A DNA stretch of 64,000 bases, taken from assembly GCF_002917885.1 (NCBI RefSeq), contig NZ_PQNY01000015.1, positions 1 to 64,000 of the forward strand. Reading direction: 5' to 3'. Position numbers and translations under genes: made by a program. This document shows positions 52,916-62,832 of the stretch, one piece after another. Under the pieces are notes generated by a model. The model saw only the letters and a program-made list of their open reading frames with translations, was not told the DNA's origin and did not search any database. Each line of letters begins with the position of its first letter. Within the stretch, counting starts at the first letter, position 1. This DNA comes from Flavobacterium croceum DSM 17960. GTDB taxonomy: Bacteria > Bacteroidota > Bacteroidia > Flavobacteriales > Flavobacteriaceae.

Positions 52916-54254
52916 AAGGCATAGAGATAGTAAAAGAAGCGCCTTTACCTTGTTCGCTTTTTAGATTGATGATTCCTTTGTGTGCTTTTATTATTTGATT
53001 TACATAATACAAGCCAAGTCCAAGCCCTTTATTGTTGTGTATATTACCTTCGTTAATGCGGTAAAATTTTTTAAACAATAAAGACTGCTTCTTTTTATCT
53101 ATCCCTATACCGTTGTCTGTAATAATAAGTTGTGCAAAATTATCTACGCTTTTCGTTTCAATTACTATTTTGGTGCTCCCGTATTTAACTGCGTTTTGCA
53201 AAACATTTGTTATGGCTGTAGTAAGATGAAAAGCATCACCATATAATGTAGCTGTTGTATTGTACTGTTCATAAAAATCAATAGTTGGGTATGCTGTTTT
53301 AAAATCGGAAATTATTGATTGAACAAAAGAGCTAATCTCTATAGATTGATTTTGCAAATGTTTCCATTTTTGTTCTACAGAACACTCCAACACTTGATTT
53401 ATCAATTTTATTAATCGATTATTTTGCCTTTCTATAGTCGAAATAGTTTGTCGCATACTATCATCTTGATTATAACTCATATTTTGCGCCAGTATTTTGG
53501 TTGATACACCAATGGTCGTAAGCGGTGTTTGAAACTCGTGGGTAATATTGTTTATAAAATCGGTAGTTACTTCGTTGATGTTTTTTTGTACGATGAGAGC
53601 TCTAAGTGCCAAGTAGAATAAAAACATAAGTACTAGCATACTAATTACTGATAAAGCAAGTATCCCACTCATACGTTGCCATACAATACTTTTATAATTA
53701 ACTACCGATATATATAAGGTATCTTCTGTAATAAGTTGTGTATGTTTGTCTAGTGCAAAATTGTTAGTATAATTTCTAAGCACAAATGCATCTTCTAACG
53801 TTTTTAAATTCCCTGCAAATAAGTTTCTAATATTCGGCTTTTCGGCATATATAGTATCTGCCTTTGTTTTATTGTACACAACAAACTTGTTCAATACTAG
53901 TCCAAAATTTATTTCGTAATCCGAGAAATGCTTAGCAAACTCTGTTTTTAGTTTTTGGCTTATTGTATCTCGCAAATTATTTTTTAACATCGAATTTTTT
54001 ATTACAAATCGAGTTTCTTTATTTTCAATATAATTTTCTGCCAATGTTTGATAAAGACTGTTTTTACTAAATGTAATTGCAGTATCTAAACTTGTGTAAT
54101 GGTTGGTATTGTTGTAAAAATAATTTTTAATTTCATTTTTAAATTCTGATACTTTATGCTCATACGTAGTTTGTACCAAATAATATTGAATAGTACAGAG
54201 CAGCACAAAAATTAAACACGAAAATGCAACGAGAATTTTTATTTTTCTATTCAT
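52905..54254 (-). CDS. Sensor histidine kinase
   Basis: 449 residues. Membrane helices at about 5-27 and 195-219 bracket a 165-residue periplasmic sensor. HisKA domain with phospho-His239 in NNITHEFQTPLTTIGVS; ATPase N-box LQNAVKYGS, G1 DNGIGIDKK, G2 GLGLGLYYV. The periplasmic part shows no recognised domain. It pairs with the response regulator just downstream (11-base overlap). Stimulus unknown. Confidence 0.93.
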   Translation of the reverse strand: MNRKIKILVAFSCLIFVLLCTIQYYLVQTTYEHKVSEFKNEIKNYFYNNTNHYTSLDTAITFSKNSLYQTLAENYIENKETRFVIKNSMLKNNLRDTISQKLKTEFAKHFSDYEINFGLVLNKFVVYNKTKADTIYAEKPNIRNLFAGNLKTLEDAFVLRNYTNNFALDKHTQLITEDTLYISVVNYKSIVWQRMSGILALSVISMLVLMFLFYLALRALIVQKNINEVTTDFINNITHEFQTPLTTIGVSTKILAQNMSYNQDDSMRQTISTIERQNNRLIKLINQVLECSVEQKWKHLQNQSIEISSFVQSIISDFKTAYPTIDFYEQYNTTATLYGDAFHLTTAITNVLQNAVKYGSTKIVIETKSVDNFAQLIITDNGIGIDKKKQSLLFKKFYRINEGNIHNNKGLGLGLYYVNQIIKAHKGIINLKSEQGKGASFTISMPYVY

Positions 54255-54349
54255 CTTAACCTTATATTATGGTAAATAGTTATACTATGCTTTTTGTAGA
54301 AACTGTTTACTATTTAAAGTAAACTCTGCTTCTAGGTTCATTTGCTTTT

Positions 54350-54357
54350 CAAAAGTA
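54350..54357 (-). promoter_or_regulatory. Promoter -7 box of the two-component genes
   Basis: TACTTTTG on the minus strand, about 95 bases before the kinase ATG; no -33 partner seen. Confidence 0.4.
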
Positions 54358-54526
54358 GAAATAAAATGAGTTCACCCATTAATTTTAAGTGGCTTTAACC
54401 TACGATTAACTTTCAAGATGATATAAAGATTATTTTTTTGTAAAACTTATACCCTCAAGCAAACACTTAACATTTAGCAACTTATAATTACGTTATATTT
54501 TGATTTTAAAAAAAGTTTAAAAAATA

Positions 54527-54557
54527 TTTGCAACATATATTTTTTGTACTAAATTTG
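54527..54557 (+). promoter_or_regulatory. Promoter of the tRNA-Gln gene
   Basis: TTTG (54527-54530), 19 bases, then TAAATTTG (54550-54557), a full match to the Bacteroidota TTTG-N19-TAnnTTTG pattern. The start would fall about 5-10 bases before the mature tRNA. Confidence 0.75.
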
Positions 54558-54574
54558 CACTCGCAATAAGCAAT

Positions 54575-54645
54575 TGGTCTATGGTGTAATGGTAACACTA
54601 CGGTTTTTGGTGCCGTCTTTCTAGGTTCGAGTCCTAGTAGACCAA
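54575..54645 (+). tRNA. tRNA-Gln (anticodon UUG)
   Basis: Cloverleaf is complete: acceptor TGGTCTA / TAGACCA, D-arm GTGT-ACAC, anticodon stem ACGGT / GCCGT with loop TTTTGGT (anticodon TTG), T-arm CTAGG-TTCGAGT-CCTAG. The 3' CCA is not encoded. A U1-A72 pair, as seen in many glutamine tRNAs, begins the acceptor stem. Lone tRNA with its own promoter and terminator. Confidence 0.96.
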
Positions 54646-54646
54646 C

Positions 54647-54680
54647 AAAAAAGCTCAACTTTCGTTGAGCTTTTTTTTGT
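54647..54680 (+). terminator. Intrinsic terminator of tRNA-Gln
   Basis: Stem AAGCTCAAC / GTTGAGCTT, 4-base loop, A-run before and eight T after. Starts two bases past the tRNA. Confidence 0.9.
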
Positions 54681-54711
54681 ATCTTTAATTTAATCTCTTT
54701 GATTTTTAAAT

Positions 54712-54744
54712 AAATAAAAAACGAGCCATTAATACAATAGCTCG
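54712..54744 (-). terminator. Terminator of the universal stress protein gene
   Basis: Stem CGAGC / GCTCG extended by ATT/AAT with a bulge; on the minus strand it is followed by TTTTTTATTTATTT. Lies 25 bases after the stop codon. Confidence 0.65.
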
Positions 54745-54768
54745 CTTATTTAGTAATGTATATATCTG

Positions 54769-55593
54769 TTATATTTTGAATGTAACAACAGGCTTGGTAG
54801 AGTGGTTCACCAAATCTTCACTAATACTTCCGTTAAAGAAATGTGCCAATCCTTTACGTCCGTGTGTACTCATACCAATTAAATCGGCATCTATACTATT
54901 GGCGAAATTTAAAATTCCTTTTTCTACATTAGAATCATTGTAAATATGAGTTTCGTAATTAGAAATATCAAATTTTTTCACAAACTCATTCATCGCATCA
55001 TTGGCTGCAGAAGTAGTAATAAAATTATTAGGCGTATTGATGGTTACCAAATGCATCTTTGCGTTGAACTTTTTGGCAAAATCGACTGCTTTTTGAAAAG
55101 GGTTTGTAATTTCTTTAGCAAAATCTGAAGCAAAAACAAAATCGTTTACCTCAAAATTCTCTTGCTCTTTCTTGATAATAAGAACAGGCACATCTGAATT
55201 TCTAACCACTTTTTCTGCATTAGAACCTATAAACATTTCTTTGTATCCACTTGCGCCATGCGAACCCATAACAATTAGATCTACTTCATTTTTTTTGCTC
55301 AGCTTTAAAATACCATCAAAAGCCATTTCAAACTGAATTACTTCTGAAATGTTTAAGCCTTCCAAATAATCTTCTTCCATTAAATCTTCCAATCTACGCA
55401 TGGCGGCATTTTTGAAAAACATGATTTCAGGAATATCTTTTCCAGTAGTTAAAGCGTCACTGGCTTGATGCGGCAACTCCAACATGTGTAATAAAATTAT
55501 TTCGCTATCATTTTTTCTAGCTATTTGTGCAGCAACTTTCAATGCATATTCAGCGTTTTTTGAAAAGTCGGTAGGAATAAGAATTTTTTTCAT
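54769..55593 (-). CDS. Universal stress protein, tandem Usp domains
   Basis: 274 residues with two Usp units. The first (1-140) has ILIPTDFSKNAEYALKVA and the nucleotide-binding motif IVMGSHGASGYKEMFIGSNAEKV (GxxGx9-type, here from MGSHGASG). The second (145-274) has VFASDFAKE and GMSTHGRKGLAHFFNGSIS. The glycine-rich motifs suggest ATP binding in both halves. Cytoplasmic stress or stasis protein; exact role unknown. Confidence 0.92.
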   Translation of the reverse strand: MKKILIPTDFSKNAEYALKVAAQIARKNDSEIILLHMLELPHQASDALTTGKDIPEIMFFKNAAMRRLEDLMEEDYLEGLNISEVIQFEMAFDGILKLSKKNEVDLIVMGSHGASGYKEMFIGSNAEKVVRNSDVPVLIIKKEQENFEVNDFVFASDFAKEITNPFQKAVDFAKKFNAKMHLVTINTPNNFITTSAANDAMNEFVKKFDISNYETHIYNDSNVEKGILNFANSIDADLIGMSTHGRKGLAHFFNGSISEDLVNHSTKPVVTFKI

Positions 55594-55687
55594 AAGAAAT
55601 TTGAATGTAAAATATAGTTTTTTTGACAGGATAAAGTTACAAAAAAATATCGTAATACAATGATTTTTATATTTTAAAATAATTTTC

Positions 55688-55695
55688 TATATTTG
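55688..55695 (+). promoter_or_regulatory. Promoter -7 box of the rimP-nusA-infB operon
   Basis: TATATTTG (TAnnTTTG) 62 bases before the rimP ATG; -33 box not matched. Confidence 0.5.
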
Positions 55696-55722
55696 CAACG
55701 TTGTTTATTTAGATGAAGTAAT

Positions 55723-55750
55723 GAGGCACGCACAGCGTGCCTCTTTTTAT
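55723..55750 (+). promoter_or_regulatory. GC-rich leader hairpin with T-run before rimP (attenuator candidate)
   Basis: GAGGCACGC-ACA-GCGTGCCTC, a 9-bp perfect stem with a triloop, followed by TTTTTAT, ending 7 bases before the rimP ATG. It is the most GC-rich structure in this part of the window and looks like an intrinsic terminator inside the operon leader, so it may regulate the rimP-nusA-infB transcript by attenuation, possibly sensed by NusA. Confidence 0.65.
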
Positions 55751-55756
55751 AAAAAA

Positions 55757-56224
55757 ATGAGTTTTAAAGAAAAAGTACAGGCGCTATTAGAGCAAGGTTT
55801 ACAAGAAAAACCTTCTGTTTTTTTAATCGATTTAAAAATAGCCGAAGGTAATAAAATTACTGTGGTTCTCGATGGTGATACTGGAGTAACACTTCAAGAT
55901 TGTATTGACATAAGTAGGGCTGTAGAACATAATTTAGACCGCGAAGAAGAAGATTTCTCTATAGAAGTGGCTTCTGCTGGAGTTTCTACTCCATTAAAAA
56001 TGAATAGACAATACAAAAAAAACATTGGCAGAATATTAAAAGTAACCACCACCGATGGAGAAATTATCGAAGCCTATTTAACCCATGCAACCGATGATTT
56101 GATAACACTATCTTGGTCTGCTAGAGAACCTAAAAAAATAGGAAAAGGAAAAGAAACCGTAAAAAAAACGCTAGAACTGCCTTACAATAAAATAAAAGAA
56201 GCAGTTGTAATAATAAAATTTTAA
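55757..56224 (+). CDS. rimP: Ribosome maturation factor RimP
   Basis: 155 residues from the ATG at 55757; the longer frame starting at 55721 would read through the leader hairpin and is rejected. N-terminal KH-like domain ([26 protein letters not shown], with [16 protein letters not shown]) and C-terminal SH3-like domain ([19 protein letters not shown]). The SVEVAS-type motif here reads [14 protein letters not shown]. It binds uS12 region during 30S assembly. Followed by nusA at 12 bases and infB. Confidence 0.94.
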   Translation: MSFKEKVQALLEQGLQEKPSVFLIDLKIAEGNKITVVLDGDTGVTLQDCIDISRAVEHNLDREEEDFSIEVASAGVSTPLKMNRQYKKNIGRILKVTTTDGEIIEAYLTHATDDLITLSWSAREPKKIGKGKETVKKTLELPYNKIKEAVVIIKF

Positions 56225-56236
56225 TAACGAATTGTA

Positions 56237-57478
56237 ATGGAAAATATTGCATTAATTGAGTCATTTTCAGAATTTAAAGACGATAAACTTATTGATAGAG
56301 TTACCCTTATGGCAATACTCGAAGATGTATTTAGAAATGCTTTGAAAAAGAAATATGGTTCTGATGACAATTTTGATATTATCATAAATCCTGACAAGGG
56401 AGATATGGAAATTTGGAGAAACCGTGTTGTGGTTGCAGATGATGAAGTTGAAGATGAGAATCAAGAAATTGCCTTGTCTGAAGCTCGAAAAATAGAGCCC
56501 GATTTTGAAGTTGGCGAAGACGTTTCGGAAGAAGTAAAACTTATAGACTTAGGCAGAAGATCTATATTGGCTTTAAGACAAAACTTAATTTCAAAAATTC
56601 ACGAACACGACAACACCAACTTATACAAACAATTTAAAGATTTAGTTGGCGAAATTTATTCGGCAGAAGTACATCATGTAAGACCAAAAGTTGTAATTTT
56701 GGTAGATGATGAAGGAAATGAAATTGTTCTTCCAAAAGAAAAACAAATCCCTTCTGATTTTTTTAGAAAAGGAGACAATGTAAAAGGAATTATAGAACAT
56801 GTTGAATTAAAAGGTAATAAGCCTCAAATAGTAATGTCTAGAACTTCAGAAAAGTTTTTAGAAAAACTATTTGAACAAGAAATCCCAGAGGTGTTTGATG
56901 GACTTATCACTATTAAAAAAGTAGTTCGTATACCAGGAGAAAAAGCAAAAGTTGCTGTAGATTCTTACGATGATAGAATTGATCCTGTTGGAGCTTGTGT
57001 AGGTATGAAAGGTTCTCGTATACATGGTATTGTACGTGAATTACAAAACGAAAATATAGACGTAATAAACTACACAAACAACCCGCAGTTATTGATTACA
57101 AGAGCTTTAAGCCCTGCAAAAGTGTCTTCTGTAAAAATAGATGAGGATAAAAAAACAGCAGAAGTTTATTTGAAATTGGAAGAAGTTTCTAAAGCAATAG
57201 GTAGAGGCGGACAAAACATAAAATTAGCAGGTTTTCTTACAGGCTATGACCTAGATGTAATACGAGAAGGAGCTACCGCAGAAGAAGATGATGTAGAATT
57301 GACAGAGTTTTCAGATGAAATTGATGGATGGGTAATCGATGAATTTGCAAAAATAGGTTTAGATACAGCACGTAGCGTACTAAAACACTCTGTAGAAGAC
57401 TTAGTAAGAAGAACAGATTTAGAAGAAGAAACCGTAAGAGAGGTTGTCAAAATATTAAAAGAAGAATTTGAAGACTAA
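56237..57478 (+). CDS. nusA: Transcription termination/antitermination factor NusA
   Basis: 413 residues: N-terminal RNA polymerase-binding domain (1-130), S1 domain (about 133-200, LVGEIYSAEVHHVRPKVVIL), and two KH domains (DPVGACVGMKGSRIHGIV and KAIGRGGQNIKLAGFLTG). The C-terminal acidic repeats seen in Proteobacteria are absent; a short helix-hairpin-like tail remains (EFAKIGLDTARSVLKHSVED). Fits the Bacteroidota length. Modulates pausing, termination and antitermination. Confidence 0.96.
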   Translation: MENIALIESFSEFKDDKLIDRVTLMAILEDVFRNALKKKYGSDDNFDIIINPDKGDMEIWRNRVVVADDEVEDENQEIALSEARKIEPDFEVGEDVSEEVKLIDLGRRSILALRQNLISKIHEHDNTNLYKQFKDLVGEIYSAEVHHVRPKVVILVDDEGNEIVLPKEKQIPSDFFRKGDNVKGIIEHVELKGNKPQIVMSRTSEKFLEKLFEQEIPEVFDGLITIKKVVRIPGEKAKVAVDSYDDRIDPVGACVGMKGSRIHGIVRELQNENIDVINYTNNPQLLITRALSPAKVSSVKIDEDKKTAEVYLKLEEVSKAIGRGGQNIKLAGFLTGYDLDVIREGATAEEDDVELTEFSDEIDGWVIDEFAKIGLDTARSVLKHSVEDLVRRTDLEEETVREVVKILKEEFED

Positions 57479-57528
57479 TTTTATTCCAATAAAAAAGTCT
57501 TTACCAAAAAAATAACAAACAATTTTAT

Positions 57529-60366
57529 ATGTCAGAAGGAAATATAAGGATAAGTAAAGTTTTACGAGAATTAAACATTTCTTTAGAAAGAGCTGTAGAT
57601 TATCTAAAAGATAAGGGAATTGCAATTGTAGCAAATCCAAATACAAAAATTTCTGATGATGTTTATGGTATCCTATGCAATCAATTTGCGGGCGACAAAG
57701 GCAATAAAGAAGCTTCAAAAGGAGTAAGCGAAGAAATTAAAAAAGAAAAAGAGGCACTTCGACTAGAAAGAGAAAAAGAACTTGAAGAGAAAAGAAAACA
57801 AGAAGAAGAACGCCAACGATTGGAAGTAATAAAAGCTAAAGCTGTTGTTACAGGCCCTAAGCAAGTAGGTAAAATAGAACTTGACACAAAACCTTCTGAA
57901 CCTGTAAAACCACAACCTAAAGTTGAGGAATCTCAAAACACACAGCCTTCGGTACAAGAAAAAACAGAAGAAAAAGCAGAAGAAACACCAAAAACAGCTC
58001 CAAAAGAAGTTCTTCAAGCTAAAATAGAAAAACCAGCTCCTACAATTAAACCTGCTGTTGAGAAAGTAAAAGAAATGCCAAAGGTAGCAGAACAAAAACC
58101 TGCCAAAACCTCAACAGAAGAACCTGCTGTAGTTGAAGAACGCTTTGAAACTCAGTATCAAAAACTATCGGGAGCAACACTTACAGGTCAAAAAATAGAT
58201 TTGTCTCAATTTGAAAAGCCTAAAAAGAAAAAAGAAGACAACAAACCTGGAACAAATCAAAACAATACATCAGGAAACAACAATAAACCTGGCGATAAAA
58301 ACAAAAGAAAACGCATTCCTTCAAAAGATGCAAAACCAGGAACAACTCCAAATACCAATCAGCAAAATGGCAATAATAGACCTGGTGGCAATAATAAATT
58401 TGGTTCAAAAGGAGGTTTTCAAAAAGGAAACCGCCCAGCTATAGTACAAAAAGTTGAGCCAACCGAAGAAGAAGTTAAAAACCAAATTAAAGAAACTTTA
58501 GAACGCCTACAAGGTAAAGGAAATAAATCTAAAGCTGCAAAATACAGAAGAGATAAAAGAGATTCTCACCGTCAGCGTACAGAAGACGAACAATTACAAC
58601 AAGAACTAGAAAGCAAAGTACTTAAAGTAACAGAATTTGTTACCGTAGGAGAAATTGCAACAATGATGGATGTTCCTATCACAAAAGTTATTGGAACTTG
58701 TATGTCTTTGGGTATTATGGTTACTATGAACCAACGTTTGGATGCAGAAACTCTAACTATTGTTGCTGACGAATTTGGTTATGAAGTTGAGTTTATCACT
58801 ACAGACATTGAAGAAAATGTAGAAGTTGTAGAAGATAGAGAAGAAGATTTAGTAAGCCGCGCACCTATAGTTACCGTAATGGGACACGTAGATCATGGTA
58901 AAACATCTTTGCTAGACTACATTCGTAAAGAAAATGTAATTGCGGGAGAATCTGGAGGAATTACACAACATATTGGTGCCTATTCTGTAAAACTAGAAAA
59001 TGGTCAAAAAATTACGTTTTTAGATACACCTGGTCACGAAGCCTTTACTGCGATGCGTGCACGTGGTGCTCAAGTTACAGATATTGCGATTATTGTAATT
59101 GCTGCAGACGACGACATCATGCCTCAAACAAAAGAAGCTATTTCACATGCCCAAGCAGCAGGTGTACCTATGATATTTGCCATAAACAAAGTAGATAAGC
59201 CTACTGCAAACCCTGAAAAAATTAAAGAGAAATTAGCAGCAATGAACTTGCTTGTTGAAGATTGGGGAGGAAAATACCAATCACACGATATTTCTGCCAA
59301 AATGGGTATGGGTGTAAAAGAGTTGTTGGAAAAAGTATTGCTAGAAGCCGAGTTATTAGACTTAAAAGCAAATCCAAACAAACCTGCTCTTGGTACTGTT
59401 GTAGAAGCTCAATTGGATAAAGGACGAGGCTATGTATCTACTATTTTGGTACAAGCAGGAACCTTGCGTGTAGGAGATTATGTATTGGCAGGAAAAAATC
59501 ATGGTAAAGTTAAAGCCATGCACGACGAACGAGGCAAAACCGTAAAAGAAGCAGGCCCTTCTACCCCTATCTCTATTTTAGGTTTAGATGGAGCTCCAAC
59601 TGCAGGTGATAAATTTAATGTATATGAAGACGAACGCGAAGCCAAACAAATTGCAGCAAAACGTACGCAACTTATACGTGAACAATCGGCTCGTACTAAA
59701 AAACATACAACTCTTGCAGAATTAGGAAGAAGAATTGCTTTAGGTCAATTTAAAGAATTAAACATCATTATAAAAGGAGACGTAGATGGTTCGGTAGAAG
59801 CATTAGCAGATTCATTCTCAAAACTTTCTACAGAAGAAATCGAAATCAAAATTATTCACAAAGGTGTTGGTGCCATTACCGAGTCTGATGTTAATTTAGC
59901 CTCTGCATCAGATGCCATTATTATTGGATTTAATGTTCGTCCAGCAGGAGCTGCAAAACAATTAGCAGAAAAAGAAGAAATTGATATTAGAAACTATTCT
60001 ATTATTTATGACGCTATAGACGACTTAAAAGACGCTATGGAAGGAATGCTTTCTCCTGAACTTAAAGAAGAAATTACAGGTACTGCAGAAATTAGAGAAA
60101 CATTCAAAATTTCTAAAGTAGGAACTATTGCAGGATGTATGATTACCGATGGTAAAGTATTTAGAAATTCTAAAATACGTCTTATTAGAGAAGGCGTAGT
60201 TATTTTTACTGGAGAATTAACCGCTTTAAAACGTTTTAAAGATGATGTAAAAGAAGTTTCTAAAGGGTATGACTGTGGTATACAAATTAAAAACTACAAC
60301 GATATCCAGATAAACGATATTATTGAATCTTTCCAAGAAGTAGAAGTAAAGAAAAAATTGAAATAA
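57529..60366 (+). CDS. infB: Translation initiation factor IF-2
   Basis: 945 residues. The N-terminal part (1-340) is a long charged, Lys/Glu/Pro/Asn-rich linker with low complexity ([19 protein letters not shown] and a Gly/Asn-rich run [12 protein letters not shown]). GTPase domain from about 445: G1 [15 protein letters not shown]3 DTPGHEAF, G4 NKVDKPTA, G5 SAKMG. C-terminal beta-barrel and fMet-tRNA-binding domains follow, ending in [18 protein letters not shown]. It positions initiator tRNA on the 30S subunit. Confidence 0.97.
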   Translation: MSEGNIRISKVLRELNISLERAVDYLKDKGIAIVANPNTKISDDVYGILCNQFAGDKGNKEASKGVSEEIKKEKEALRLEREKELEEKRKQEEERQRLEVIKAKAVVTGPKQVGKIELDTKPSEPVKPQPKVEESQNTQPSVQEKTEEKAEETPKTAPKEVLQAKIEKPAPTIKPAVEKVKEMPKVAEQKPAKTSTEEPAVVEERFETQYQKLSGATLTGQKIDLSQFEKPKKKKEDNKPGTNQNNTSGNNNKPGDKNKRKRIPSKDAKPGTTPNTNQQNGNNRPGGNNKFGSKGGFQKGNRPAIVQKVEPTEEEVKNQIKETLERLQGKGNKSKAAKYRRDKRDSHRQRTEDEQLQQELESKVLKVTEFVTVGEIATMMDVPITKVIGTCMSLGIMVTMNQRLDAETLTIVADEFGYEVEFITTDIEENVEVVEDREEDLVSRAPIVTVMGHVDHGKTSLLDYIRKENVIAGESGGITQHIGAYSVKLENGQKITFLDTPGHEAFTAMRARGAQVTDIAIIVIAADDDIMPQTKEAISHAQAAGVPMIFAINKVDKPTANPEKIKEKLAAMNLLVEDWGGKYQSHDISAKMGMGVKELLEKVLLEAELLDLKANPNKPALGTVVEAQLDKGRGYVSTILVQAGTLRVGDYVLAGKNHGKVKAMHDERGKTVKEAGPSTPISILGLDGAPTAGDKFNVYEDEREAKQIAAKRTQLIREQSARTKKHTTLAELGRRIALGQFKELNIIIKGDVDGSVEALADSFSKLSTEEIEIKIIHKGVGAITESDVNLASASDAIIIGFNVRPAGAAKQLAEKEEIDIRNYSIIYDAIDDLKDAMEGMLSPELKEEITGTAEIRETFKISKVGTIAGCMITDGKVFRNSKIRLIREGVVIFTGELTALKRFKDDVKEVSKGYDCGIQIKNYNDIQINDIIESFQEVEVKKKLK

Positions 60367-60454
60367 TTAAATTTCTAAACGTATATAATATAAGGAGTGC
60401 AACACAAGTGCTCCTTTATTGTATACTCTAGTTAATAAATACTATAGGTACAAA

Positions 60455-61087
60455 ATGAAACATCAATGGATTTATAGTTTTGTAAAATTGATATTTCCAA
60501 ATTATATATGGGGAATTTCTACAAAAAAGCCTGTGGTTTATCTTACTTTTGATGATGGCCCTATACCTGAAGTTACACCTTGGGTACTCGATTTATTAAC
60601 AGAATACAATGCTAAAGCAACATTTTTTTGTATTGGAGATAACATCAACAAACACCCAGAAATATTCCTTAAAATTTTTCAAAATAAACATACAATAGGC
60701 AATCACACCTACAATCATTTAAAGGGTTGGAATGCCAATACAGTAGATTATGTTGAAAATACTTTAAAATGTCAAAAAGAGATAGAAGAGCATACAACTT
60801 CTGCAACAAAATTATTTCGTCCTCCTTATGGTAAAATCACAAATAAACAAAGTACAATTCTAAGAAAAAAAGGCTTTAAAATAATAATGTGGAATGTGCT
60901 TAGTAAAGATTATGATGCTTCTATAAACTACAAAACATGTATTGAACGAGTTTTAAACAACATAAAACCAGGTAGCATAATAGTATTTCACGACAGTATT
61001 AAAGCTTTTCCAAATCTACAAAAAGCATTACCCGTAATACTAAAATCTTTAAAACAAAAAGGCTATTCGTTTGAGTCTTTACATTAA
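60455..61087 (+). CDS. Polysaccharide deacetylase family protein (NodB-like)
   Basis: 210 residues from the ATG at 60455; an in-frame TTG at 60419 is less likely. NodB motifs: motif 1 VYLTFDDGPIPEVT (catalytic base Asp pair), motif 2 TIGNHTYNHL (two metal-binding His), motif 3 LFRPPYGKIT (Arg, Pro, Tyr), motif 4 MWNVLSKDYD, motif 5 IIVFHDSIKAF (His). A complete carbohydrate esterase 4 site, so probably active on an N-acetylated glycan such as peptidoglycan or surface polysaccharide. No signal peptide is obvious. It overlaps the convergent thioredoxin-like gene by four bases. Confidence 0.9.
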   Translation: MKHQWIYSFVKLIFPNYIWGISTKKPVVYLTFDDGPIPEVTPWVLDLLTEYNAKATFFCIGDNINKHPEIFLKIFQNKHTIGNHTYNHLKGWNANTVDYVENTLKCQKEIEEHTTSATKLFRPPYGKITNKQSTILRKKGFKIIMWNVLSKDYDASINYKTCIERVLNNIKPGSIIVFHDSIKAFPNLQKALPVILKSLKQKGYSFESLH

Positions 61088-61380
61088 AGTTGCTCTTGCA
61101 CCAAACCAATTAGAGTATTGGCATCTAGCTCACCACTTTGTCTCCAAACCATTTGACCATCTTTATAAATCATCAAAGTAGGTAATCCTTTTATACGAAG
61201 GGCTTGAGCCAACTCTTGATTTTTATCTACATCAATCTTTATTACTTTTGCTCTATCTCCCAAAGCTGCTGCCACATCACGTATTACAGGATGCATAGCT
61301 ACTGCAGATTCGTTCCATTCGGTATAAAAATCGATAAGAACAGGCACTTGAGCACTAATAAGATCTCCAAATTTTGACAT
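61084..61380 (-). CDS. Thioredoxin-fold protein lacking the active-site cysteines
   Basis: 98 residues with a complete thioredoxin fold: strand VPVLIDFYTEW, helix AMHPVIRDVAAAL, strand AKVIKIDVDKN, cis-Pro67 in GLPTLMIYKDG, and a final helix NTLIGLVQEQL. The WCGPC active site is replaced by W22-N-E-S-A26, so both redox cysteines are gone and the protein has no cysteine at all. It cannot do dithiol exchange. From general familiarity the same change recurs in Flavobacteriia relatives, so it is probably a conserved non-redox role (binding or chaperone), not a decayed gene. Partner unknown. Confidence 0.85.
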   Translation of the reverse strand: MSKFGDLISAQVPVLIDFYTEWNESAVAMHPVIRDVAAALGDRAKVIKIDVDKNQELAQALRIKGLPTLMIYKDGQMVWRQSGELDANTLIGLVQEQL

Positions 61381-61466
61381 ATGTACAAATTTGATTTCTA
61401 TTTTTTAAAAATAAAATAGAACATTCTAATTACAAATTTAACATAATTATGTAATTATACCACATT

Positions 61467-62687
61467 TTAACGTTTTTTTAGCTCCAAAACGGTAATTTCA
61501 GGCATAATACCTACTCTACCTGGATAGGCGTGAAACCCAAACCCTCTGTTCACATACAAATAACGCCCTTGATTTTCATACAAGCCAGCCCAATGCGGGT
61601 ATTTAAACGAAACTGGACTCCATTTTAAAAACCCAGGTATTTCTATACCAAACTGCAATCCATGTGTGTGTCCAGAAAGCGTAAGTTGGTAGTTTTTTGG
61701 GTGGTTTTGAACCTCAACATCCCAATGGCTTGGGTCGTGACTCATTAGAATTTTAAAATCTTGTTTCTCTACTCCTTGTGAAGCCTTGTTTAAATCGCCA
61801 GCTTGCTTAAAGTTAAGTCCCCAATTTTCAACACCAATTAACGCTAGTGCATCATTATCTTTTTGAATCGTTTTATTTTCATTAAGAAGCAATGTAAACC
61901 CTATATCTCCATACAATTGTTTAATTTCTTCGAAGTTTTGAGCTTTGGCATTCTTATTTCCTTTCCAATCCAAATATTCGCCGTAATCATGATTGCCCAA
62001 TACGGCATATTTACCATAAGAAAATGATTTGATTTTACGAAAAGTATCAATCCAAGGGTGCATTTCTGATGCTAAAGAATTGACAATATCTCCAGTAAAA
62101 AGCATCATATCTGCTTCTTGCTGATTGATTAAATCAATAGCATATTCAATCTTTTCTTTATTATCAAAACTCCCGCTATGTACATCAGAAATTTGTATTA
62201 TTTTAAAACCATTAAATGCCTCGGGTAAATCATCAAAAAAAACGGTTTGTTTTATCACTTTAAAATTATATTTCCCTTTTGTCATACCGTAAATTAAAGA
62301 ACCAAACGGAATAGCTGCCAAACCGAGCGCTACCTGACTTATAAACCTTCTTCTTTCGGGTAGAAAAGTAGGTGTAGGTTTATGTTGAACATAATTGAAA
62401 ATACCTTTACCCAATCGATAAAAATCTTCAAGCAAAAGAGGCACAACTATTATAAATTTTGGAATTAAAAACAAGAGCATTAAACCAAGTGTAAAAAGCG
62501 TTTGGCTGGTTTGACCTACGCTTCTATCAAACTGAAAAAAACCATAAACGATAACACAAAATGTTACTATTGAAACTAGTATATAAACAACATTTAGCTT
62601 TGACGACTTAAAAGCTGTTTTAAAAGCAATAAAAGAATAATATTCAATCAACAATAGTAGTACTACTGGAATAATCCACTTTGGCAT
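61467..62687 (-). CDS. Membrane-anchored metallophosphoesterase
   Basis: 406 residues. Three or four N-terminal membrane helices (1-145) end in an RRR-containing hydrophobic stretch (RRRFISQVALGLAAIPFGSL). The calcineurin-type domain carries the full set of metal motifs: IQISDVHSG (DxH), MLFTGDIVN (GDxxx), AVLGNHDYG (GNHD), MSHDPSHW and LSGHTHGLQFG (GHTH). Relatives with this layout (YaeI/YkuE-like) act on lipid or nucleotide phosphoesters; the substrate is unknown. The active domain would face the periplasm if the membrane topology is as predicted. Confidence 0.9.
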   Translation of the reverse strand: MPKWIIPVVLLLLIEYYSFIAFKTAFKSSKLNVVYILVSIVTFCVIVYGFFQFDRSVGQTSQTLFTLGLMLLFLIPKFIIVVPLLLEDFYRLGKGIFNYVQHKPTPTFLPERRRFISQVALGLAAIPFGSLIYGMTKGKYNFKVIKQTVFFDDLPEAFNGFKIIQISDVHSGSFDNKEKIEYAIDLINQQEADMMLFTGDIVNSLASEMHPWIDTFRKIKSFSYGKYAVLGNHDYGEYLDWKGNKNAKAQNFEEIKQLYGDIGFTLLLNENKTIQKDNDALALIGVENWGLNFKQAGDLNKASQGVEKQDFKILMSHDPSHWDVEVQNHPKNYQLTLSGHTHGLQFGIEIPGFLKWSPVSFKYPHWAGLYENQGRYLYVNRGFGFHAYPGRVGIMPEITVLELKKR

Positions 62688-62832
62688 AGTATAAAAATAA
62701 AAAACAAAGGTATTTAATAGAATTTTTATGTTTTAGTTATTAAAATAAAATTAACACAAGTTGGTTTTTTATCAAATGAAATCTTATAATTATTTACGAT
62801 AACTGGTTTTACAATATTGAGTAAGTTACACA

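Larger units (their letters stand above)
54255..54574. other. Gene-free stretch between the kinase and tRNA-Gln
   Basis: No supported gene. It contains a candidate kinase promoter box on the minus strand at 54350-54357 (TACTTTTG) and the tRNA promoter at its right end. Otherwise it is AT-rich sequence without hairpins of note. Confidence 0.7.

Noticed and set aside
54575..54645. tRNA gene as an integration site for the neighbouring genes
   Set aside because: No integrase and no repeat of the tRNA 3' end within the window; neighbours are ordinary core genes.
55721..55756. Extended rimP start giving 12 extra residues
   Set aside because: The extension is the leader hairpin translated; the ATG at 55757 gives the family's normal start.
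57763..58095. Long minus-strand frame opposite the IF-2 linker
   Set aside because: It mirrors the Lys/Glu-rich linker codons of infB and gives a Phe/Leu/Cys-rich non-protein-like sequence.
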